The translations under genes were made by a program, and so were the position numbers. The notes beneath the pieces are model-generated. The model saw only the letters and a program-made list of their open reading frames with translations, was not told where the DNA came from and did no database searches. A stretch of DNA of 5,491 bases from Thermoplasmatota archaeon (GTDB taxonomy: Archaea > Thermoplasmatota > Thermoplasmata > Halarchaeoplasmatales > Halarchaeoplasmataceae). The stretch's first letter is position 1, and each line of letters opens with the position of its first letter. Shown one piece after another: positions 1 through 5,491 of this stretch. Location of the stretch: contig JAHENW010000167.1 in assembly GCA_018610025.1 (NCBI GenBank), positions 1 through 5,491 of the forward strand. Direction: 5' to 3'.

Positions 1-478
1 ACATATCGGATTCACCGGGTAGAATACTCTCTTTGAATTGGTCTACAAATTCTGTTAACCTTTCGACTTTCTCTTGACGGTTTTCCAGTAAGGCTTTCTC
101 CTGTTCCAAGATGGAATCCTCTTTTTCCATCAATTCCTTTTCTAGCTCTATCAGTTCTGCCTCTTTCTCGACCAGTGGCTCTCTACTTTCTTCTAACTCT
201 CTTTTGATATCTTCGACCTCGTCTATCTTATCTGAGAGGTCCTCTTTAAGGTCATGCAGTTCTTCTCTCTCTTCTTCTATCTGCTCTTCTTTATCGGCCA
301 ATTCCTCTTCTTTTTTACTCAACTTCTCCTCCTTCTCTTCCAGGGCATCTTCCCATTCTATCAGGTCTTCTTCCTTGCTTTCCAATTCTTCTTTTCTTTC
401 ATTCAATTTGTTCATTGCTTCTCTGAATTTATCGAATTGGCCTTCCATATCGGATAATACAGATTCGACTTCTGTCAA
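1..478 (-). CDS. Glu-rich coiled-coil protein, N-terminal part (3' end outside window)
   Basis: An open frame of 159 codons enters from the left edge, so only the N-terminus is seen. I start it at TTG (478-476): it has GGTGG seven bases upstream, and an in-frame TAA lies two codons before it. The next start is ATG at codon 11. About 31% of residues are Glu (49 of 159), with many Lys and no Cys. Positions 4, 11, 18, 25 and every seventh residue to 130 are all V, M, F, I or L, an unbroken run of 19 heptads, broken only after residue 130. The register includes V4, which supports the TTG start. One Pro (101) lies inside the helix, and LPG at 153-155 may end it. No enzymatic domain is visible and function is unknown. 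It could be a structural or tethering protein, or the stalk of a larger protein continuing beyond the window. Coiled coil is certain; family is not. Confidence 0.85.
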   Translation of the reverse strand, partial: MTEVESVLSDMEGQFDKFREAMNKLNERKEELESKEEDLIEWEDALEEKEEKLSKKEEELADKEEQIEEEREELHDLKEDLSDKIDEVEDIKRELEESREPLVEKEAELIELEKELMEKEDSILEQEKALLENRQEKVERLTEFVDQFKESILPGESDM

Positions 479-483
479 TTTTT

Positions 484-491
484 AACCACCC
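484..491 (-). promoter_or_regulatory. Ribosome binding site for the coiled-coil gene (GGGTGG)
   Basis: On the minus strand GGGTGG precedes the TTG codon by seven bases and matches the archaeal anti-Shine-Dalgarno end. It is one of the clearest ribosome sites in the window and decides the choice of TTG over the downstream ATG at 448-446. Confidence 0.55.
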
Positions 492-520
492 TATCGTTTT
501 TTTACAAATCTATAAACCCA

Positions 521-535
521 TATATATTAATCCCA
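521..535 (-). promoter_or_regulatory. Candidate TATA element for the coiled-coil gene
   Basis: Read on the minus strand, an A/T run (TTAATATATA) lies about 43-52 bases before the TTG start. A transcript beginning about 25 bases downstream would have a leader of roughly 20 bases containing the GGTGG ribosome site. The placement fits an archaeal TATA box, but A/T runs are common here, so this is inference. Confidence 0.4.
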
Positions 536-556
536 TAAGAAGTTTGCGGGGAATTT

Positions 557-973
557 TTATCTCTTTTCTTCCCAAAGCTCCACTGCAAAAAGACCGGTGA
601 TCTCGTCCATCTCTCTAAGTGATTCAGCGGCCTCCTTTTGTACCTCTTCACTCCCGTCCTCAAGGGCTTCGATGAGATCCTCTAGTGCACTTCGTTCTCC
701 GATCATGCCGAGGGCCTTAGCCGCGTTCATCCTGACGAAGGGATGATTATCATTCAACATCTCGCAAAGCTTGTCCACGCCCTCTTCATAACCACATTTC
801 CCTAAACCCCTCGCGGCGATCCCTCGGACCTTCCAATCCTCATCATCGAGCGCTTCATAGAGAGCATCGATGACTTCTTCACGCGAGATCACCTCGAGAA
901 TTCTGACCGCCTCTCTTCTGGTCTGTCGATCGCCTTCTCTTAGTTCTTCTATCCTCTTCGATATATACCCCAT
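557..973 (-). CDS. Stand-alone HEAT-repeat (PBS-lyase-type) protein
   Basis: A 138-residue protein made almost wholly of HEAT-like helical pairs. The repeat period is exactly 31 residues: Ala at 22, 53, 84 and 115, with Arg/Arg/Arg/Gln at 19, 50, 81 and 112. The two central repeats are best conserved (VRGIAARGLGKCG at 49-61, VRMNAAKALGMIG at 80-92); the first and last are more degenerate and probably act as caps. No catalytic domain, signal peptide or membrane segment is visible. HEAT repeats of this type usually bind other proteins, so a scaffold or adaptor role is inferred; the partner is unknown. The start is the first in-frame ATG after an in-frame TGA (991-989). Only a weak GAGG lies about 11 bases upstream. 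It shares a strand with the coiled-coil gene, 78 bases away, but that gene has its own candidate promoter. Confidence 0.9.
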   Translation of the reverse strand: MGYISKRIEELREGDRQTRREAVRILEVISREEVIDALYEALDDEDWKVRGIAARGLGKCGYEEGVDKLCEMLNDNHPFVRMNAAKALGMIGERSALEDLIEALEDGSEEVQKEAAESLREMDEITGLFAVELWEEKR

Positions 974-1021
974 ATCTTCTGCCCCTCGTCAGATCATATT
1001 CACCTAGCCCCTAAGTTCACA

Positions 1022-1032
1022 TCATATATGAA
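1022..1032 (-). promoter_or_regulatory. Palindromic TATA-like element upstream of the HEAT gene
   Basis: TCATATATGA at 1022-1031 is a perfect 10-base palindrome. On the minus strand it would place transcription start near 1000 and give the HEAT gene a leader of about 27 bases. Being symmetric, it could also bind a dimeric regulator. Placement fits; function is inferred. Confidence 0.4.
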
Positions 1033-1041
1033 CCAATAGAG

Positions 1042-1068
1042 ATTTATTAGTTTTACTGTTTAAAATTG
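1042..1068 (+). promoter_or_regulatory. Candidate promoter region for the ROK kinase gene
   Basis: Two A/T boxes, TTTATTAG (1043-1050) and GTTTAAAATTG (1058-1068), lie in the divergent HEAT/kinase intergenic region. Transcription about 25 bases downstream would give a leader of roughly 65-85 bases before the kinase ATG at 1152. A further weak box (TTGTTTAAG, 1123-1131) could instead give a leaderless transcript starting near 1152. Sequence alone does not settle which is used. Confidence 0.35.
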
Positions 1069-1151
1069 TGAAAGAGGAAAGTAGATGTGGGAAATAGCCA
1101 TCTTCGATTTTGGGGGACAAAATTGTTTAAGAGATGCTTCTATCTACATAC

Positions 1152-2015
1152 ATGGGCTATCTATGTATCGATTTGGGAGCCACCAAGACTTTGATCGGAC
1201 TGTATGGAGACGAAGGAGAGGAGGTCCAGATAACAGAGAAACCCACCGATCACTTCATCGAGCAGATGGAGCAGGTCCTAGGAGAGATAACTCACAGGGC
1301 GAATATTGAAAAGGTCGCTGTAGGATCAGCAGGTCCTATGGATGAGGAAAATCTCAGGGTCTTTCCTCCCAACTTGGATATGGACTACCTTGATTTCAGT
1401 GAAGGATTGGAGGGCTACGGAGAGATCATACTCCTAAATGACTGCAATGCTGGTGCCGTTGGAGAGTACGTTTATGGAGAGCACAGTGCCGAGAACTTGG
1501 TCTACATCGCCTTCGGCTCAGGGATAGGGGGTGGAGTTATAGAGGGTGGAAGACTGTTGAGGGGATGGAAAGGGAACTTCGCCGAAGTAGGACACATGAA
1601 GGTGGGAGACCGCTTCGAATGTGGATGTGGGGGTAAAGGACATTGGGAATCTTACTGTTCGGGAGATAATATTCCCATGGTAGCCGAAGAGGTCATAGGG
1701 AGAAAATACGATGATACCAAGGAGATATTTGATGACTACCATAAAGGCGATAGAGAAGTTAAAGAACTCTTAGAGATGGTCTGCGAGCACAACGCTATCG
1801 CCATGTCCAATATAATCGATGTCTACAATCCAGAACTGATCTCTATCGGCGGAAAGGTGGCATTAGAGCATCCAGAGATATTCCTAGAAGAGCCTAAAGA
1901 GCAGATCTCCGGGAATATAAATGATATACCAGAGATCCGGAAATGTGACTTAAAAAGAAGATCGACTATCTATGGGTTAAGAGCAATCTGCACTGGTGAT
2001 CACGAGTTACAGTGA
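1152..2015 (+). CDS. ROK-family sugar kinase, glucokinase-like
   Basis: An ATP-dependent sugar kinase of the ROK family, probably phosphorylating glucose or a related hexose in the cytosol. Residues from ATG 1152: phosphate-binding DLGATKT at 7-13; N96-D97 with D97 the expected catalytic base; GSGIGGG at 122-128; E145-V-G-H148 for sugar and zinc binding; C157-G-C159 with H164 in the ROK zinc motif; NIIDVYNPELISIGG at 220-234. The usual third zinc Cys is His (GHWE), as I recall for euryarchaeal glucokinases. Length is 287 residues, slightly short for ROK kinases (about 290-320). The frame opens at ATG 1134, but I prefer ATG 1152 because ROK proteins normally begin two to six residues before the DxGxT motif; neither start has a strong ribosome site. 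No sugar-uptake gene is adjacent, so the substrate is inferred from family only. Confidence 0.9.
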   Translation: MGYLCIDLGATKTLIGLYGDEGEEVQITEKPTDHFIEQMEQVLGEITHRANIEKVAVGSAGPMDEENLRVFPPNLDMDYLDFSEGLEGYGEIILLNDCNAGAVGEYVYGEHSAENLVYIAFGSGIGGGVIEGGRLLRGWKGNFAEVGHMKVGDRFECGCGGKGHWESYCSGDNIPMVAEEVIGRKYDDTKEIFDDYHKGDREVKELLEMVCEHNAIAMSNIIDVYNPELISIGGKVALEHPEIFLEEPKEQISGNINDIPEIRKCDLKRRSTIYGLRAICTGDHELQ

Positions 2016-2043
2016 AATAAAAAGGGGGGGAGGGTGATTATCG

Positions 2044-2214
2044 TTAGATATCATCATCTTCGTCGAAGAGGTTTTTCGCCTTCTTTATGCAATTATTGAA
2101 GTCTTGATTTTCACTTACTTCTTCCGCATTCTCAAGACAATTCAAAAACTTCTTAGCTTCAGAATCCGAGGAAGCATCAATCTTCTGCTCAGATACGGTT
2201 TCGTTATCTAGCAT
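2044..2214 (-). CDS. Small acidic protein (56 aa) with a duplicated F-x-N-C motif
   Basis: ATG at 2214-2212 to TAA at 2046-2044 encodes 56 residues that I do not recognise. The N-terminal 20 residues are polar and probably disordered. The middle holds a twofold repeat: F23-L-N-C26-L-E-N-A30 and F39-N-N-C42-I-K-K-A46, offset by 16 residues, which suggests a two-helix hairpin with Cys on each helix. The C-terminus is a short acidic tail (DEDDDI). Composition is plausible for a real protein, and it fills a gap otherwise empty between the convergent kinase stop (28 bases away) and the aminopeptidase end. It follows the aminopeptidase gene on the same strand after 97 bases but has its own candidate promoter. 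A regulatory or metal/redox role is possible but unsupported. It might be a chance frame. Confidence 0.55.
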   Translation of the reverse strand: MLDNETVSEQKIDASSDSEAKKFLNCLENAEEVSENQDFNNCIKKAKNLFDEDDDI

Positions 2215-2240
2215 AGTTTAATATTCCCCAGCTAGGACAT

Positions 2241-2271
2241 TTGTATAATCGTACACATGTACATAAAGGTT
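2241..2271 (-). promoter_or_regulatory. Candidate promoter of the small-protein gene with palindrome
   Basis: On the minus strand CCTTTATGT (2262-2270) and ATTATACA (2242-2249) are two possible TATA boxes, giving leaders of about 26 or only a few bases. Between them lies GTACA-CA-TGTAC (2251-2262), an inverted repeat with five-base arms, placed where a repressor would block transcription. No strong ribosome site precedes the ATG. All inferred from position. Confidence 0.35.
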
Positions 2272-2311
2272 TTGGTAAGACCTCCCTGTAGATGGTTAGA
2301 TATAACTCAAA

Positions 2312-3343
2312 TCAATCTTCTAGACCGGCCTTTTCTTTTATCTCTTCCACGAACCCACCGCATTCCATTATCTTCTTCTCATCGAACCACAGATCACAGT
2401 TCTTCAAAATGAGGTCAAGGTGGGTAGAACAAGACCATCCAGCAAATGTCATACCTGCGTTTGGATCCCCGAGCGCGATATGGACATTTGGGAACTTTTC
2501 GTCGATCACCATGGTCCCCATCAGTTCATCGAGATGGATATTCGTTCCTATACCCAGTTCCCCTACGAAACTAGAGCATTCCTGCTGGAAGACGTAATCC
2601 TGCAGGTCTTCCAATATATCTTCGTCGTCACAGTTTATCTCTGTAACGGTGGGTTTTTTCCTATCCTCTATCTTCATCTCGACGGGTGATTCCTCGATTT
2701 CTGAAAGATCGTAGATCTCATGGAAGTAGTCCCCGAGGGTGCCGGTCACCACCGCTGTCCCTTCCATCGAGTGTGGAGTGGTGAATATCTCCCCAGATGG
2801 AAGGTTTTCCCAAGAACCAGAGGATCGGATCATGCCAGTTTCCGAGACCCATTTGTATTTCCCCACTTGGGCGGTCAGATCCGTTCCCTCTTCTGACTTG
2901 ATACTTATCTCATCCGTAGAAAGCGCCATCGAACGGATGCTATCGGTGAAATCCTCTATCACCTCATAATCACCGGTCAACCCCTTCTCTACTATCTCCT
3001 CTGTAACATCTACCATGTGTCCCAGCCTCCCCTGGACCATGGCCTCTTTCATGAAGGGTATTCTCACCGTTTCCAATTCACCTTTCACGGATCTAGCGGT
3101 CCATAGACAGGCGTCCGCATCATGCACGGGTTCTTCTATCCTCTCAGGAAGATCATCTAGCGGTCTATCCCCGTAGATACCCAGGTTGAAGAATCTCACA
3201 TGAGGGGTGATCTCTAGGGCAATCTCCTTCAGTTTCTTTCCTATCGCGAGACTCTCCGAGTCCGAGACTATTACCACCCTTTCTCCTTCAGAGATCCCCA
3301 TGCAAGTCTCCACAGCGTTCCTACATCCCTCTTCCAAGGACAT
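2312..3343 (-). CDS. Aminopeptidase T-like metalloenzyme (M29 / COG2309 type)
   Basis: A 343-residue soluble protein of the leucyl aminopeptidase T superfamily, which removes N-terminal residues from peptides using two metal ions. The N-terminal half resembles the family's Rossmann-like domain (ERVVIVSDSESLAIGKKL at 21-38). The C-terminal half carries the metal-site motifs: LPSGEIFTTP with E185, GELGIGTN with E262, DEK with E282, HIALG with H288, and THLD with H308 and D310. These match the Glu, Glu, His, His, Asp ligands of M29 enzymes as I recall them. The Tyr expected seven residues after H288 is absent (Asn295), and the H288-H308 spacing is shorter than in classical AmpT, so this is probably an archaeal side branch whose activity may differ. 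Upstream an ATTTAAAAG box lies about 26 bases before the ATG and there is no ribosome site, suggesting a leaderless transcript. It diverges from the acetyltransferase gene. Confidence 0.85.
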   Translation of the reverse strand: MSLEEGCRNAVETCMGISEGERVVIVSDSESLAIGKKLKEIALEITPHVRFFNLGIYGDRPLDDLPERIEEPVHDADACLWTARSVKGELETVRIPFMKEAMVQGRLGHMVDVTEEIVEKGLTGDYEVIEDFTDSIRSMALSTDEISIKSEEGTDLTAQVGKYKWVSETGMIRSSGSWENLPSGEIFTTPHSMEGTAVVTGTLGDYFHEIYDLSEIEESPVEMKIEDRKKPTVTEINCDDEDILEDLQDYVFQQECSSFVGELGIGTNIHLDELMGTMVIDEKFPNVHIALGDPNAGMTFAGWSCSTHLDLILKNCDLWFDEKKIMECGGFVEEIKEKAGLED

Positions 3344-3364
3344 GAAAAAGTATCCCGCTGTGAC

Positions 3365-3373
3365 CTTTTAAAT
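3365..3373 (-). promoter_or_regulatory. TATA box for the aminopeptidase T-like gene (leaderless)
   Basis: ATTTAAAAG on the minus strand is centred about 26 bases before the ATG at 3343. In archaea that spacing puts transcription start at the start codon itself. The lack of any purine-rich ribosome site between box and ATG agrees with a leaderless message. Confidence 0.5.
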
Positions 3374-3397
3374 GTTTTTATCTCATGGATGAACCCC

Positions 3398-3410
3398 TAA
3401 AAAAGATAAA
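3398..3410 (+). promoter_or_regulatory. Candidate promoter of the acetyltransferase gene
   Basis: An A-rich run (TAAAAAAGATAAA) is centred about 30 bases before the likely ATG at 3435. No ribosome site is visible before the start, so the message may be leaderless or have only a few leader bases. The match to a TATA consensus is weak. Confidence 0.3.
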
Positions 3411-3431
3411 TGAGTTGATTCCATATGGATA

Positions 3432-3875
3432 GTGATGGTATATATCAGGAATTTTCAGAGAGGTGACTTGGAGGCCGTTCAGAAGATAGCGGACCTCTCT
3501 CTCAAAGAGAACTATTCAAGTGAGTTATTTCTGACTATACACCGATCTTGGAACGGTAGTTTTCTTGTCGCCGTAAAGGATGAGAAAGTGGTGGGTTTCA
3601 TCTCTGGTCTCAACAATCCGAAGGATAGTAGTTCTAGGATATTGATGCTCTCAGTCCATCCTGCCTACCGTCGACAGGGGATAGGCTCCTCTCTCTTGAA
3701 CACCTTCGTCCAAAGATGTTCCAAACTCGGCAGCTCTCAAATATATCTAGAGGTCCGTCCCAGTAATAGATACGCCCTCGAATTCTATGAAAAGAGGGGA
3801 TTTGAAAGGGCAGATGTTATAGAGGATTTCTATACCAACGGTGAATCCGGGATCAAGATGATCAGGTACCTTTGA
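3432..3875 (+). CDS. GNAT N-acetyltransferase, RimI/Ard1-like
   Basis: A 146-147 residue protein covering one complete GNAT domain, which transfers acetyl from acetyl-CoA. The opening VYIRNFQRGDLEAV is a typical GNAT first strand and helix. Strand FLVAVKDEKVVGFISG lies at 44-59. The acetyl-CoA pyrophosphate loop VHPAYRRQGIG is at 75-85, matching R/Q-x-x-G-x-G/A. LEVRPSN at 106-112 and ALEFYEKRGF at 115-124 form motif B, followed by FYTNGESGIKM at 133-143. This last element resembles the Y-Y-x-D/N-G-E-D segment of archaeal Ard1/RimI enzymes that acetylate protein N-termini, so that role is likely though the substrate is not proven. The frame allows GTG 3432 or ATG 3435; ATG is the more natural start. 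It is divergent from the aminopeptidase gene, an interesting but possibly coincidental pairing since both act on N-termini. It is 74 bases before the DUF885 gene, which has its own TATA box. Confidence 0.88.
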   Translation: MMVYIRNFQRGDLEAVQKIADLSLKENYSSELFLTIHRSWNGSFLVAVKDEKVVGFISGLNNPKDSSSRILMLSVHPAYRRQGIGSSLLNTFVQRCSKLGSSQIYLEVRPSNRYALEFYEKRGFERADVIEDFYTNGESGIKMIRYL

Positions 3876-3882
3876 AGTCTAC

Positions 3883-3890
3883 TTTATAAA
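3883..3890 (+). promoter_or_regulatory. TATA box upstream of the DUF885 gene (TTTATAAA)
   Basis: TTTATAAA just after the acetyltransferase stop is the best TATA match in the window. It predicts transcription start near 3912, giving a leader of about 38 bases before ATG 3950. This argues that the DUF885 gene is at least partly transcribed on its own, although read-through from the acetyltransferase is possible. Confidence 0.55.
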
Positions 3891-3917
3891 GGGGGAAATT
3901 TTGAATAGGAAGAAGAT

Positions 3918-3953
3918 ATGGTACATCTCTATATAGCAGAGGCGGTAGGATGA
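3918..3953 (+). other. Possible 11-codon upstream ORF overlapping the DUF885 start by ATGA
   Basis: ATG 3918 opens a frame reading MVHLYIAEAVG and ends at TGA 3951-3953, overlapping the DUF885 ATG (3950-3952) in the arrangement ATGA. A purine-rich AGGAAGAAG precedes it. If transcription starts near 3912, this would be the first start codon on the message and could couple or tune translation of the main gene. Chance is a real alternative for so short a frame. Confidence 0.25.
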
Positions 3954-5491
3954 CGAAGGATATTGATGAGAGATTTGAGAAATTCGAGCAGGATATTTTC
4001 GATGAGTTGATGGAAAGGAACCCGGCTATGGCCACGCATATAGGGATACATGATTATGATGACATTCTTCCAGATATATCTAAAGAAAAACACCTGGAGG
4101 ATATAGAGCGGATGGAAGATTGGCTGGATGAATTGAAAGGGTTCGATGAGGAAGAACTGAACGATGAGAACCAGATAGCTAAAAAACTCGGTATGCATCT
4201 TCTTGAGCTGATGCTTTTCCAGTCAAAAGAGTTGGAGAACTGGCGGAAGATACCATCCCTCCCCAATACGGTGGGTTCGGCCCTGTACCCGTTGGTCAAG
4301 AGGGATTTTGCCCCCTTCGAAGAGCGGTTCGATAACATCCTGAGCAGGATGGAAAACATACCTGAACTCGTGGAACAGGAGAAGACCAAGCTGGAAGAAC
4401 CGGTGGGACTGTGGATCGATATGGCCATCGAGACGGCAGAACAGCTGCCGATGCTCTTCAAACTCGTCATGATGATAGCCAAGGAAAAGGGGATAGATCA
4501 AGAAAAGCTGATGAAGATGAATTCACTAGTGGAGGAGATAGACGATACATTAGATGAATACGTGGACTACCTGAATGAAAAGAAGAATGATGCAGATAAC
4601 GATTTCGCCATCGGTCAGGAGAAATTCGAGAAACTTCTCGAGAAGAGGAAACTGGGTTACAGTCAGGAAGAGATACTTGACCTCGGGAAGAAGCTTTTGA
4701 AAGAATCAAGGGAAGAGATGGAAGGGTACGCTGAGGAGATAGATGCGGATAAGGAAGTGGACGAGGTTGTCGATGACGTCATGTCCCAGACCCCGGATGA
4801 TTTCGAAGAAGCATTGAACTGGTATAGAGAAGGTCTCGAGGATGCAAAGAACTTCGTCGAGGGGAAGGATCTTGCCACCATACCAGACAATGAAGATATA
4901 GATGTCACGGAGACACCCGAATACATGAGACCGATAATACCATTCGCCGCCTACATGCCCCCCGCCAAATTCGATGAAGAGAGACTGGGGATCTATATGG
5001 TCACACCCCCAGAAAAAGACGAAGGCCTGGAGAACTATTCCTACTGGGATGTGAGGAATACCACGGTCCATGAAGGCTATCCAGGACACCATCTCCAGCT
5101 GGCCTCGGCTATGACCAACGACGATGTTTTTAGATTATTCTCTCGTGCTATAGAGACCGTAGAGGGCTGGGCCCATTACTGTGAAGAGATGATGAAAGAC
5201 CATGGGTTCGACGACGAGCCGGAGGCCAGGCTCCTTCAGCAGAAAGACATAGTGTGGAGGGCCGCCCGCATCATCGTGGATGTTAAATTGAGCACCGGCG
5301 AGATGTCCTTTGATGAGGCCGTAGAATATCTGGTCGATACCGTGGGCATGGAGAAAAGGGACGCAGTGGCCGAGGTAAAAAGGTATACCCAGAACCCAGC
5401 CTATCAACTGAGTTATCTGCTGGGCAAGCACATGCTCAAGGGCCTGAAGGAAGACGTAGAGGAAAGCATGGGCGACGATTTCACCGAGAAG
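3950..5491 (+). CDS. DUF885 family metallohydrolase-like protein (3' end outside window)
   Basis: An open frame of 514 codons runs off the right edge; DUF885 proteins are usually about 550-600 residues, so perhaps 40-80 are missing. The start is ATG 3950, with GAGG at 3939-3942 seven bases upstream. The N-terminal 300 residues are helical, acidic and little conserved. The C-terminal part has the family signatures: HEGYPGHH at 374-381, a zinc-peptidase-like HExxxGHH motif; EGWAHYCEEMM at 405-415, where E405 probably supplies another ligand; and PAYQLSYLLGKHM at 483-495. The order and spacing are those of the family. All presumed metal ligands are present, so the enzyme is probably active. Members are thought to be peptidase-like, but a substrate is not known to me. 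No signal peptide or membrane segment is seen, so it is cytosolic. With the aminopeptidase T-like gene nearby, peptide breakdown is a reasonable inference. Confidence 0.9.
   Translation, partial: MTKDIDERFEKFEQDIFDELMERNPAMATHIGIHDYDDILPDISKEKHLEDIERMEDWLDELKGFDEEELNDENQIAKKLGMHLLELMLFQSKELENWRKIPSLPNTVGSALYPLVKRDFAPFEERFDNILSRMENIPELVEQEKTKLEEPVGLWIDMAIETAEQLPMLFKLVMMIAKEKGIDQEKLMKMNSLVEEIDDTLDEYVDYLNEKKNDADNDFAIGQEKFEKLLEKRKLGYSQEEILDLGKKLLKESREEMEGYAEEIDADKEVDEVVDDVMSQTPDDFEEALNWYREGLEDAKNFVEGKDLATIPDNEDIDVTETPEYMRPIIPFAAYMPPAKFDEERLGIYMVTPPEKDEGLENYSYWDVRNTTVHEGYPGHHLQLASAMTNDDVFRLFSRAIETVEGWAHYCEEMMKDHGFDDEPEARLLQQKDIVWRAARIIVDVKLSTGEMSFDEAVEYLVDTVGMEKRDAVAEVKRYTQNPAYQLSYLLGKHMLKGLKEDVEESMGDDFTEK

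Noticed and set aside
111..485. Ser-rich and Phe/Leu-rich plus-strand open frames opposite the left-edge gene
   Set aside because: They are antisense shadows of the Glu/Lys-rich coiled-coil frame, whose GAA/GAG/AAG codons read as Ser, Phe or Leu on the other strand.
989..1004. GGTGA followed by ATG on the minus strand as an alternative HEAT start
   Set aside because: That ATG (997-995) is in frame but is followed by ATC TGA, so it cannot extend the protein, and the spacing of two bases is too short.
2023..2040. G-rich run ending GGGAGGGTGAT, like a strong ribosome site or G-quadruplex
   Set aside because: No start codon with a useful frame follows, and there are only three separated G-runs at most, fewer than the four a quadruplex needs.
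3929..5431. Several minus-strand open frames of 80-142 codons
   Set aside because: All lie antisense to the continuous DUF885 frame, which has clear family motifs; the shadows show low-complexity Ser/Phe content and no domain.
1..5491. A defence, CRISPR, transposon or other novel multi-gene system
   Set aside because: I found no repeat-spacer array, transposase, nuclease, toxin-antitoxin pair or RNA gene. The HEAT and coiled-coil genes are suggestive only as possible partners; the rest are common housekeeping families.

Overview
The window looks archaeal, most likely euryarchaeal. The 5' flanks carry TATA-like A/T boxes about 25 bases before predicted transcript starts. Some genes have GGTGG/GAGG-type ribosome sites and others appear leaderless. 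AGA/AGG and ATA are common codons. The sugar kinase has the CGCGGxGHWExYCSG motif that I associate with euryarchaeal glucokinases. Most products are acidic, which would fit a saline habitat, but the acetyltransferase is not, so this is weak evidence. I cannot name a genus.

Layout: (1) bases 1-478, minus strand: N-terminal 159 residues of a Glu-rich coiled-coil protein with a TTG start, running off the left edge. (2) 557-973, minus: a stand-alone HEAT-repeat protein. (3) 1152-2015, plus: a ROK-family sugar kinase, divergent from the HEAT gene across a 178-base intergenic region. (4) 2044-2214, minus: a 56-residue acidic protein with a duplicated F-x-N-C motif, convergent with the kinase. (5) 2312-3343, minus: an M29/aminopeptidase T-like metalloenzyme. 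(6) 3432/3435-3875, plus: a RimI/Ard1-like N-acetyltransferase, divergent from the aminopeptidase across about 90 bases. (7) 3950-5491, plus: a DUF885 metallohydrolase-like protein, cut by the right edge after 514 residues.

Gene density is high, strands alternate, and almost every gene seems to have its own promoter, so I see no clear multi-gene operon. A loose functional theme covers peptide and protein processing (aminopeptidase T-like, DUF885, N-terminal acetyltransferase) plus sugar phosphorylation. The window looks like ordinary chromosome: no mobile element, CRISPR array, RNA gene or recognisable defence system. The oddest items are the 19-position unbroken heptad register in the coiled-coil protein, the small duplicated-motif protein with a palindrome in its upstream region, and an 11-codon mini-ORF overlapping the DUF885 start by ATGA.
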